Origin: an uncultured Lewinella sp.
GTDB taxonomy: Bacteria > Bacteroidota > Bacteroidia > Chitinophagales > Saprospiraceae
Assembly (NCBI GenBank): GCA_938021455.1
Contig: CALIGP010000107.1
Location: forward strand, 1 to 6,223
Reading direction: 5' to 3'
Length of the DNA: 6,223 nucleotides
Both the position numbers and the translations under genes were made by a program. The notes beneath the pieces were generated by a model that worked only from the letters and a program-made list of their open reading frames with translations, did no database searches and was not told the DNA's origin. Below are positions 1 through 6,223 of this stretch, one piece after another. The stretch's first letter is position 1. Each line of letters begins with the position of its first letter.

Positions 1-1031
1 TCTACGTCTATTTCGTATGGATAAGTAATGAGGAAATCCATCGCATCTTTAACGGGGAAATCTTCAAAAACGATGCGGTATAACATCTCTGTAATCGGGA
101 CTCTAAGGCGCATGCCCCGTGCCAAATTACGGGTAATCATCAGCGTTCGCACACCTTCAGCGAGTTCTTGACTGGTGGAGCGGACTTCCTCCAGTTTTTC
201 CCCACAGCCGATGCGGTAGCCAAAGGTGTAGTTACGGCTTTTGCTGGAAGTCGCCGTGGCAATCAGATCTCCAATTCCCGCTGTCCCCAAAAAGGCTTTG
301 TTACTGCTGCCCAGGGCGCGGCCAAAGTGGATCATCTCGTGAAGGCCGCGGGTAATGAGCATCGACTGGATGTTTTTGCCCAAACCATGACCCTTCAGGA
401 TGCCAGAACCCAAAGCAACTACGTTTTTGAGGACGCCGGCCAGCTCCGCACCCAGTAAATCATGGGTGTGAAAAACGTGTAGTTGTTGAGAACTCAGGAC
501 GGCATCTGCCCGCTGAATGACCTCGTCGAATTTACTGGCGATAACGGAGGCAGAGGGTTGGCCGTCTAGCAGTTCGCGCGCCAGGTTGGGCCCGGTTAGA
601 GCGCCTACTCTTACGACGACACTTTCTTCGAGGATAACTTCGGTCATCGTCTGTACCTGACGGCGTTCGATCCCGGTTTTGGGAATATCTTCCAGCACTA
701 CGTCGCCGATGTCAAAGCCTTTTGTGCCATGAATCAATACGTGGCCGGGCGTCAGATAATCCGTCACGGAGCGCATCATTTCCCGGAAGTTATTGGAAGG
801 GACAATGGGCAAGATGAGTTGACAACGATCCGCCAATTGCTCAAAGTCGTTGATGACCGTCACCCGATCGTGCAGCGGAACCCCGAAGCGAAAGCGATCC
901 TTTTTGAGCTGTTCTACCAGCTCCGGACTACGGCTATATACCAGCACATCCGTATTGAGCGCCAATAGATTTGCCATGGCCGTTCCGAAGGAGCCGGCGC
1001 CGATGATCCCTACCGTTTCTGTTTGGGGCAT
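1..1031 (-). CDS. gpsA: NAD(P)-dependent glycerol-3-phosphate dehydrogenase, C-terminus cut by window edge
   Basis: Reduces dihydroxyacetone phosphate to sn-glycerol 3-phosphate in the cytoplasm, the backbone precursor for phospholipids. I read 343 complete codons from an ATG at 1031; the frame is open to base 1 and the last partial codon (GA-) cannot be a stop, so the end lies outside. The N-terminal Rossmann dinucleotide loop is GAGSFG at residues 11-16. Other family landmarks follow in order: VPS at 79-81, TKGF at 103-106, TGPNLARE at 146-153, the catalytic-lysine segment GVLKNVVALGSG at 199-210 (Lys202), ITRGLHEM at 226-233, GIGDL at 252-256, SRN at 265-267 and VPITE at 311-315. Family proteins are about 330-340 residues, so only a few residues should be missing. 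The start is supported by the normal distance to GAGSFG; there is no Shine-Dalgarno sequence. It is divergent from the sugar dehydrogenase, and I could not identify its own promoter. No frameshift or missing key residue is visible. Confidence 0.95.
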   Translation of the reverse strand, partial: MPQTETVGIIGAGSFGTAMANLLALNTDVLVYSRSPELVEQLKKDRFRFGVPLHDRVTVINDFEQLADRCQLILPIVPSNNFREMMRSVTDYLTPGHVLIHGTKGFDIGDVVLEDIPKTGIERRQVQTMTEVILEESVVVRVGALTGPNLARELLDGQPSASVIASKFDEVIQRADAVLSSQQLHVFHTHDLLGAELAGVLKNVVALGSGILKGHGLGKNIQSMLITRGLHEMIHFGRALGSSNKAFLGTAGIGDLIATATSSKSRNYTFGYRIGCGEKLEEVRSTSQELAEGVRTLMITRNLARGMRLRVPITEMLYRIVFEDFPVKDAMDFLITYPYEIDV

Positions 1032-1185
1032 GCGTCTATTGGTAATTTTTCGGCCCTAAGGTACGGCGCTGGGTTGGAACGACTTTTAGATAAGATTATC
1101 AGCTCGCTGGCTTGTTTTTGGCGGCTATACACTATCTCCCGAAAAGCTGATCGTTCTGGACTCCAATGTTCTCAAAAACGCTTCA

Positions 1186-1241
1186 TTGCACCTGCGGCCG
1201 CGCCCAGCTAAGTATGGATTTGGGCGCGGACGCAGGTGCAA
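1186..1241. repeat. Near-perfect 21-bp inverted repeat (long GC-rich hairpin)
   Basis: The left arm is 1186-1206 and the right arm 1221-1241, with a 14-base loop at 1207-1220. Twenty of 21 positions pair; the only mismatch is G1197 against A1230. The outer part reads TTGCACCTGCG and the inner part ends CGCCCA. It lies between divergent genes, about 155 bases upstream of gpsA and about 64 bases upstream of the promoter candidate for the dehydrogenase. It therefore cannot be the terminator of either annotated gene. Read on the minus strand, a run of five T follows the stem after 7 bases (A1174-A1178 on plus), which is too far for a canonical intrinsic terminator. It could be an operator or cruciform, a REP-like dispersed element, or part of a gpsA leader or a small RNA; the sequence alone does not decide. 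Confidence 0.85.
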
Positions 1242-1304
1242 GGTGATGTTTGAAAGCAAAGACGTTTCCTCCTGTCATCAAAAGAACGGACTATATGGCT
1301 ACTC

Positions 1305-1335
1305 TTGTACCTGTCAAGACAAGGGTGTATATTTG
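1305..1335 (+). promoter_or_regulatory. Bacteroidota-type housekeeping promoter for the sugar dehydrogenase
   Basis: TATATTTG at 1328-1335 matches exactly the Bacteroidota -7 consensus TAnnTTTG. A TTG at 1305-1307 lies 20 bases upstream, inside the spacing expected for the -33 element. Transcription would start near 1340-1343, only about 7-10 bases before the ATG at 1350, giving a very short leader with no room for a Shine-Dalgarno site. This placement also argues against a start at TTG 1305, which would put the promoter inside the coding region. The match is by eye and the start site is inferred. Confidence 0.6.
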
Positions 1336-1349
1336 ACACAGTAAATACC

Positions 1350-2996
1350 ATGTCAATGACACACACTTTATTTTCATCATTACTTTTCATCGCCATTTAT
1401 ATGGCTGCTAATGGCTCTGCTAACGCCCAATCTTTTGTGATGACCCAAATTGGGGCAGATCGATTTTTGGATGATGCCTCTGACTTAGATTATGGCCCCG
1501 ACGATTACCTCTGGGTCAGTGAGCGGGATCTTGGCCAACTGGTTCGAATTGACCCCGAAACTGGCGCCCGGGATAATCTGATCAAAATTTCTGCAGTTTA
1601 CTCCGAAGGCCGGCAGACGGGATTGCTTGGTTTTACTTTTCACCCGGATTTTGCCGGAGGAATGCCCTACGTGTACCTTTCTTATACCTTCCGGCCGGGA
1701 GCCGACCTTTACCAAAGAATTGTCCGTTACACCTTTGACGAAGATGGCACGAATGGTTTTCTGCTGGATCCATTAACCTTGATTGATAGCCTGCCCGCCA
1801 GTAATGATCACAATTCAGGCCGTCTAATTTTCGGCCCCGACGGTAAGCTCTTTTACACCATCGGTGACCAGGGGGGCAACCAGGGGCGGAACTACTGCAA
1901 TCAAATTCTTTCTCAGGTATTGCCCACTCAAATGGAGGTGGACGCTCGAAATTGGGCTCATTATCCGGGCAAAGTACTTCGCATTAATACCGATGGTTCT
2001 ATCCCGGATGATAACCCGGTAATCAACGGTGTGCGAAGCCACGTCTATTCCTACGGCCATCGTAATGCTCAGGGCCTGCTCTTTGGAAGTAACGGGTTGC
2101 TCTACTCTTCTGAGCATGGCCCCGATACGGATGATGAGCTAAATGTCATTTCTGGTGGAATGAATTATGGTTGGCCACGGGTCGTCGGCTTTCAGGACGA
2201 TCAGGCCTATGACTACTGTGACTGGTCCACTGCTACCGATTGTGCTACACTCACCTACGATAAATTTTCCTGCCCCGACGGAGCTACCTTCCTGGAAGAA
2301 AATACCCTGACTGACACTAACTACCGGGACCCACTCTTCGCCATGTTCGCCGTTGCTGACGACTACGACTACAACGACCCTCGTTGCAGTGACTCCTGGA
2401 TGTGCCGCCCCAACGTAGCCCCCTCCAGCCTCGGCATCTATGAAGGCGACGGAATACCCGGATGGGACAACTCCTTACTGGTCACCAGCCTGAAGCGAGG
2501 CCGCGTGTATCGTCTGCAGCTGGACGAGTCTGGCGCTCGTATAGTGGGGGATACCACGCAGCATTTTTACACGAGCAATCGCTACCGAGACATTGCTGCT
2601 GGTCCTGACGGGAAATCTTTCTACATTATTACGGACCCATCCGGGAACACCTCCGATGCATCCGGAGTCAATCGCAGTAGTGGCCTGGCCAACCCAGGCA
2701 CCATCCTGAAGTTTAGCCTTGATGAATCTACCAGTACCAATGTCGTTGGAGCAGAAACTTCTCTTCGGGTATGGCCCAACCCGGCTACGGATGAGCTATA
2801 CGTTGAGCTGGATGCCGCAGTTACTGCCAGCTCCCGTGCGGAGCTGATTAACGTTAAAGGACAGGTTATTTCGCTGCGGCAAAACCTGGCTGCGGGTGTT
2901 AACCAGCTTCCCCTCGGATCTTTGCCCGCTGGCGTATATACGCTGAAGGTATTTGTTGATGGTGGCTTTATGGTTAGGCGGGTAGTGGTGCGATAG
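1350..2996 (+). CDS. Secreted soluble PQQ-dependent glucose/sugar dehydrogenase with T9SS sorting tail
   Basis: This 548-residue protein belongs to the soluble quinoprotein glucose dehydrogenase family (Acinetobacter sGDH, GdhB), which oxidises aldoses to lactones with PQQ and Ca2+. Residues 1-26 form a signal peptide (hydrophobic 7-20, likely cut ANA|Q). The six-bladed propeller domain spans about 28-458. Residues matching the sGDH active site are Gln89 (RQTGLLGF), Asp153 and catalytic-base His154 (NDHNSGRL), Arg238-Asn239 (GHRNAQGL), Ca2+-binding Gly257-Pro258 (HGPDTDDELN), Lys382 (SLKRGR) and Arg411/Arg413 (NRYRDI). The loop at 346-355 differs from the Acinetobacter enzyme in substrate-contact positions. 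Residues 473-548 are a T9SS type A sorting domain, with WPNPATDELYVEL at the start, PAGVYTLKV near the end and a basic final stretch; it should direct export across the outer membrane. ATG 1350 was chosen because the signal peptide starts there; ATG 1356 is nearly equivalent, and TTG 1305 would overlap the promoter. No PQQ synthesis gene is in view. Family assignment is firm; glucose as substrate is not. Confidence 0.92.
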   Translation: MSMTHTLFSSLLFIAIYMAANGSANAQSFVMTQIGADRFLDDASDLDYGPDDYLWVSERDLGQLVRIDPETGARDNLIKISAVYSEGRQTGLLGFTFHPDFAGGMPYVYLSYTFRPGADLYQRIVRYTFDEDGTNGFLLDPLTLIDSLPASNDHNSGRLIFGPDGKLFYTIGDQGGNQGRNYCNQILSQVLPTQMEVDARNWAHYPGKVLRINTDGSIPDDNPVINGVRSHVYSYGHRNAQGLLFGSNGLLYSSEHGPDTDDELNVISGGMNYGWPRVVGFQDDQAYDYCDWSTATDCATLTYDKFSCPDGATFLEENTLTDTNYRDPLFAMFAVADDYDYNDPRCSDSWMCRPNVAPSSLGIYEGDGIPGWDNSLLVTSLKRGRVYRLQLDESGARIVGDTTQHFYTSNRYRDIAAGPDGKSFYIITDPSGNTSDASGVNRSSGLANPGTILKFSLDESTSTNVVGAETSLRVWPNPATDELYVELDAAVTASSRAELINVKGQVISLRQNLAAGVNQLPLGSLPAGVYTLKVFVDGGFMVRRVVVR

Positions 2997-3002
2997 TGTT
3001 TG

Positions 3003-3058
3003 AGGAATGAAGTACCGTACCACGATAACGAGCTTAAGGTGATACTAACTTCATTCCT
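3003..3058. terminator. Inverted repeat after the dehydrogenase, possible transcription terminator
   Basis: A perfect 11-bp inverted repeat begins 7 bases after the stop codon: AGGAATGAAGT at 3003-3013 and ACTTCATTCCT at 3048-3058, with a 34-base loop. The position just past the stop and before an independent-looking gene suits a terminator or mRNA 3'-end structure. There is no T-tract after the right arm (it continues GGGCCACTTGG), the stem is only moderately GC-rich and the loop is long, so it is not a canonical intrinsic terminator. Confidence 0.35.
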
Positions 3059-3173
3059 GGGCCACTTGGCAGGCCTTTCGGTGTAAATGTGTAAAACCCT
3101 GTGGAAATCGTCGGGAAAACTAGCCGGATCAAAATACCAACAAAAGGCATAAGCCAATTACCTTCGCCTTTCT

Positions 3174-6100
3174 ATGCGTTTACGCCAACTCGAAATAAAG
3201 GGCTTCAAGAGCTTTGCCAACCAAACGGTCATCAATTTTGATGAAGACGTTATTGGAATCGTGGGCCCCAATGGATCCGGTAAATCCAATATCGTGGATG
3301 CTATCCGTTGGGTACTGGGTGAACAGAAGGGCCGGGAGTTGCGGCTGGACAAGATGAGTTCCGTCATCTTCAACGGCACGAAGAAGAAGAAAGCGGGTAA
3401 CTTGGCGAGTGTCAGCCTGACCTTCGACAACGACAAAGGCTTGCTGCCTACGGAGTATGGCTCGGTGACGATCACCCGGATGCTCTACCGAAGTGGAGAC
3501 TCCGAATATCGTCTCAATGGGGTACAATGCCGTTTAAAGGACATCACTAGCCTGCTGCTGGACACTGGTATCGGCTCCAACTCCTACGCCATCATTGCCC
3601 TGGGCATGGTGGATGACATCCTGGCCGATAAGGATAATAGCCGTCGGAAAATGTTTGAGCAGGCGGCTGGTGTGAGCAAATACAAGGCCCGCAAGCGAGA
3701 GACACTCAACAAGCTGAAAAGTACCGAAGGTGATCTGGACCGGATCGAAGATTTGCTACACGAGATTAATAACAACCTCGTTAGTTTGGAGAAGCAGGCC
3801 AAGCGTGCTCGTCGGTATCTGGAACTAAAAGAACAGTATAAAGGCCTGAGTCTGCAATTAACGCAGGTAAAAGTCTCTGCACTACGTGCAGACTACGGCA
3901 AGCTCAAAAGCGAGATTACGACCGCCGAAGACCAGTACCGGAACGTAGACGTAAAGATTCGCCAGCTGGAAGCTACCCTGGAGGAAGAGCGTAAGAAGCA
4001 CGTAGATAAAGAGAAGCTACTCGGCGAGCGTCAGAAGAAACTCAACGAGCTGGTGAATGAACTCCGTGGGCTGGAGAATGAAAAGCAAATGTTGGCGCAG
4101 CGAAAAACGTTCGTACGCCGGCAAACGGAAAAACTGCAGCAAGATATTGCTACGGCTACTGGCCAGCTGACGGACTACACCGGACAGATTGACCGGATGG
4201 TAGCCCAGATCGAGGAAGAGAAAGTGAAGGAAACCGATCGGCAGACTTCGCTCTCCGCCGCTGAAGAAGCGTTGAAGGAAATCCGCAGCGGGCATGAATC
4301 CATCAAAGGACGACTGGAAGAAGGACTAAAGCAACAGCAAGCTGAAGAGCGTAAGATCTTTGAGCTGGAAAAAAACCGGGCCATCAATGGTAATAAGGTA
4401 GAAAATTTCCGCTTTCAGATCGAAAGAAACGCAGGGGAGATGGACGATCGCCGCGGTGAAAAAGACAGCCTGGAGGCTTCTCTCAAAGAGCTGGAGGCCG
4501 AGGAGGAAAAAGAATTGCTAGCCCTGGAAAAACTGGAGCAGTCGGAGACGGAACGTCGTGAAGCTCTTGAAGAGGTTACCGAAGCCGTTGAAAAATTGCA
4601 GAACGATCAGAGTAAGATCAACCGCGGACTGGACGCCCGCCGCAATGAATACAAGCTCACGAAGAGCATGATCGATAGCCTGGAGGGTTTTCCAGAATCT
4701 ATCCGTTTCCTGAGCCAGAGTAAGCAGTGGAAAGAAGATCCTCAACTGCTGTCAGATCTGGTGTTGGTGGATCAGGACTATCGTGTCGCCATCGAGAATT
4801 ACCTGGAAGGGGTGCTGAACTACTACGTCGTAGCGGATGCCAGCGAAGCAAGGGAAGCGATCTCCCTGTTGAGCAAAAGTCAGAAAGGAAAAGCGAACTT
4901 CTTCCTGCTGGATGCCATACCCAAATATCAGGGCGGGGTGGCGCTGCTCCCCGGTGGAACCCGCCCGGCAACGGATGTGGTGAAAGTAGACAAAGTCTTC
5001 CAGCCACTATTAGATCACCTGCTTCATAATGTGTTGGTGACGGAAGAAGACAAGCTCCCGGAGCAACCCGCTGAAGGGCTGACGGTCCTGACTCGCAGCG
5101 GTCGTTTCATCCGCCGCCCTTTCTCAGTCAGTGGAGGTTCCGTAGGCTTGTTCGAAGGAAAGAAAATTGGCCGAAAGAAGAACCTCGAGGTGCTGGAGAA
5201 AGCCATTACTGCAGCCGAAGAGCAGGCCCGTTCCATTGAGAAGGAACTCTACAGAGAACGCAATAAGCTCAATGAACTGCGGCAGCGCCGCGTCGATAAA
5301 GACATCCAGGAAAAACAGCGGGAGCTTAGTCGTTTGCAGCAGAAACGTGCTGCGTTGAAGGCTCGGGTCGAAAGCTTCACGAATTACTTCACGGAAACGG
5401 AGGGTAAAAATGAAGCACTGGATAAGCAGGTGAAGGAAATCGTTAAGGCCAACTCTCTCATTGAGCGTGACCTGGAAAATGCCTCTGCCGCCGTAGAATC
5501 TCTGCGAGAACAGCTGGCGGGTACCGACGGTAATTACCGACAGTTGAGCGAACAGTTGAGTGCCGCCAGTGCTGCATATAACGAAGAGAACATCAACTTC
5601 ATCCGGCAGCAGAACATGGTGCAAACCTTGGAACAGGAGGTTGCTTTCCGCCGTAACCGGCTCAAAGAGCTGGCTGATTTGGACAGCACGAACAAAGACC
5701 AGTTGGAAAAACTGGCTAAGGAAAGCCTCCAATTTGAGGAGCAGGAAAAGCTACAGGCGAAGAACCTGGAGACGATGTACGCTGACCGCACCGCCTACCA
5801 GGAAACCCTCAATACTGCCGAGTCAGATTATTTCACGGCTCGCACCACCATCAACGCTATGGAGGACGAGCTGCGGCGGGAAAACCGCCGCCGGCAGGAC
5901 GGGCAGATTCTCGTCAACCAACTGAAGGAGAAGTTCACCGATATCAAGTTTAAGATCAACGGTCTGGCGGAACGCCTGAAGATCGAATTCAATATTGGCC
6001 TCGAAGAACTGGGCCAAATGGAAATCGAAGGCTGGGTTGGCGCCGTTGGTGACCTGGAGATGAAGGTCGACCGGCTTCGTGGACGCATCGGCAACTACGG

Positions 6101-6223
6101 TGAAATCAACCCGATGGCCGTAGAAGCTTACGACGAGATGAAGGAACGCCACGATACCATCACCAAGCAACGGGATGACATCGTGGAAGCCAAGGATACG
6201 CTGATCAAAACGATCAAGGAGAT
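3174..6223 (+). CDS. smc: Chromosome partition/condensation protein SMC, C-terminal head cut by window edge
   Basis: SMC is the ATPase core of the bacterial condensin, working as a dimer with the kleisin ScpA and with ScpB to compact and segregate the chromosome. The first 1016 codons are present. The N-terminal head starts LRQLEIKGFKSFA (3-15), then Walker A GPNGSGKSN (31-39), IRWVLGEQ (44-51) and an arginine-finger candidate Arg57 (ELRLDKM). The segment corresponding to the Q-loop reads IIALGMVDDI (140-149), with Leu143 where the Bacillus protein has Gln; it is followed by FEQAAGVSKYKARKRE. Residues about 170-495 form one charged Glu/Lys/Gln-rich coiled-coil arm, about 500-660 the hinge (DLVLVDQDYRVAIENYLEG; VSGGSVG near the end), and about 670-1000 the returning arm. 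The read stops in the RIGNYGEINPMAVEAYDEM segment that leads into the second head half, so the ABC signature and Walker B are not seen; roughly 160-170 residues should be missing. ATG 3174 fits the family N-terminus exactly, with no Shine-Dalgarno site and no convincing promoter (TAAATGTG at 3084-3091 is one mismatch from the -7 consensus, but its TTG lies only 15 bases upstream). Confidence 0.96.
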   Translation, partial: MRLRQLEIKGFKSFANQTVINFDEDVIGIVGPNGSGKSNIVDAIRWVLGEQKGRELRLDKMSSVIFNGTKKKKAGNLASVSLTFDNDKGLLPTEYGSVTITRMLYRSGDSEYRLNGVQCRLKDITSLLLDTGIGSNSYAIIALGMVDDILADKDNSRRKMFEQAAGVSKYKARKRETLNKLKSTEGDLDRIEDLLHEINNNLVSLEKQAKRARRYLELKEQYKGLSLQLTQVKVSALRADYGKLKSEITTAEDQYRNVDVKIRQLEATLEEERKKHVDKEKLLGERQKKLNELVNELRGLENEKQMLAQRKTFVRRQTEKLQQDIATATGQLTDYTGQIDRMVAQIEEEKVKETDRQTSLSAAEEALKEIRSGHESIKGRLEEGLKQQQAEERKIFELEKNRAINGNKVENFRFQIERNAGEMDDRRGEKDSLEASLKELEAEEEKELLALEKLEQSETERREALEEVTEAVEKLQNDQSKINRGLDARRNEYKLTKSMIDSLEGFPESIRFLSQSKQWKEDPQLLSDLVLVDQDYRVAIENYLEGVLNYYVVADASEAREAISLLSKSQKGKANFFLLDAIPKYQGGVALLPGGTRPATDVVKVDKVFQPLLDHLLHNVLVTEEDKLPEQPAEGLTVLTRSGRFIRRPFSVSGGSVGLFEGKKIGRKKNLEVLEKAITAAEEQARSIEKELYRERNKLNELRQRRVDKDIQEKQRELSRLQQKRAALKARVESFTNYFTETEGKNEALDKQVKEIVKANSLIERDLENASAAVESLREQLAGTDGNYRQLSEQLSAASAAYNEENINFIRQQNMVQTLEQEVAFRRNRLKELADLDSTNKDQLEKLAKESLQFEEQEKLQAKNLETMYADRTAYQETLNTAESDYFTARTTINAMEDELRRENRRRQDGQILVNQLKEKFTDIKFKINGLAERLKIEFNIGLEELGQMEIEGWVGAVGDLEMKVDRLRGRIGNYGEINPMAVEAYDEMKERHDTITKQRDDIVEAKDTLIKTIKE

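Larger units (their letters stand above)
1032..1349. other. Divergent intergenic region between gpsA and the sugar dehydrogenase
   Basis: This is the shared upstream region of two divergent genes. It holds a large inverted repeat (1186-1241) and a promoter candidate for the plus-strand gene (1305-1335), listed separately. The gpsA-proximal part (1032-1185) contains only weak symmetry: a GATAA-GA-TTATC palindrome at 1089-1100 and a 7-bp inverted pair, ATCAGCT at 1098-1104 with AGCTGAT at 1145-1151. I found no clean TAnnTTTG element on the minus strand for gpsA. No open frame here has a credible protein; those that exist overlap the inverted repeat or the neighbouring gene starts. No tRNA or recognisable riboswitch was seen. 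Confidence 0.7.

Noticed and set aside
168..968. Several plus-strand open frames of 69-96 codons
   Set aside because: All are antisense to gpsA, whose motifs are continuous across the whole stretch.
1194..1201. GCGGCCGC (a NotI site) inside the intergenic region, possibly a cloning or linker junction
   Set aside because: It is part of the long inverted repeat, and both flanks run into intact genes with a plausible promoter; nothing else looks like vector.
1305..1349. In-frame TTG at 1305 as an upstream start for the sugar dehydrogenase
   Set aside because: It would add 15 residues before the signal peptide and would place the -7 promoter element inside the coding region; ATG 1350 gives a normal signal peptide.
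3081..3095. Two copies of GTGTAAA one base apart upstream of smc
   Set aside because: Only two 7-base copies in AT-rich spacer; too short to support an operator or an iteron origin.
2621..3157. 178-codon open frame on the minus strand covering the end of the dehydrogenase and the spacer
   Set aside because: It is antisense to the well-supported T9SS tail, its product is low-complexity Ser/Thr/Arg/Pro-rich, and no family is recognisable.
5124..5732. 202-codon open frame on the minus strand
   Set aside because: It is fully antisense to the SMC coiled-coil arm, which is unambiguous; the antisense frame stays open because of the repetitive Glu/Lys/Gln codon pattern and shows no known domain.

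Overview
The window looks like an ordinary chromosomal segment of a member of the Bacteroidota. Three things point there: the secreted enzyme in the middle ends in a type IX secretion (T9SS) sorting tail; a TTG-N20-TAnnTTTG promoter precedes it; and none of the three genes has a clear Shine-Dalgarno sequence. Base composition is moderate (about half GC by eye). Within the phylum a Saprospiria/Lewinella-like organism is a guess only.

Layout: (1) 1-1031, minus strand: most of gpsA, encoding NAD(P)-dependent glycerol-3-phosphate dehydrogenase, with its C-terminus cut off by the left edge. (2) 1032-1349: a 318-base divergent intergenic region with a striking near-perfect 21-bp inverted repeat (1186-1241) and, next to the second gene, a promoter candidate (1305-1335). 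(3) 1350-2996, plus strand: a soluble PQQ-dependent glucose/sugar dehydrogenase (the Acinetobacter GdhB/sGDH family) with an N-terminal signal peptide and a C-terminal T9SS type A sorting domain. (4) 2997-3173: a short spacer with an 11-bp perfect inverted repeat. (5) 3174-6223, plus strand: the first 1016 codons of the chromosome-condensation ATPase smc, running off the right edge before the C-terminal head domain.

The three genes do not form a recognisable pathway: phospholipid precursor synthesis, periplasmic or surface sugar oxidation, and chromosome segregation. gpsA and the dehydrogenase are divergent; the dehydrogenase and smc are co-directional but separated by 177 bases with a hairpin, so probably separate transcripts. 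I found no CRISPR array, tRNA, rRNA, transposase, phage gene or defence system. The points worth a second look are the large intergenic inverted repeat, the altered substrate-pocket loop and the T9SS routing of the dehydrogenase, and the missing Q-loop glutamine in SMC. I see no evidence for an undescribed multi-gene system here.
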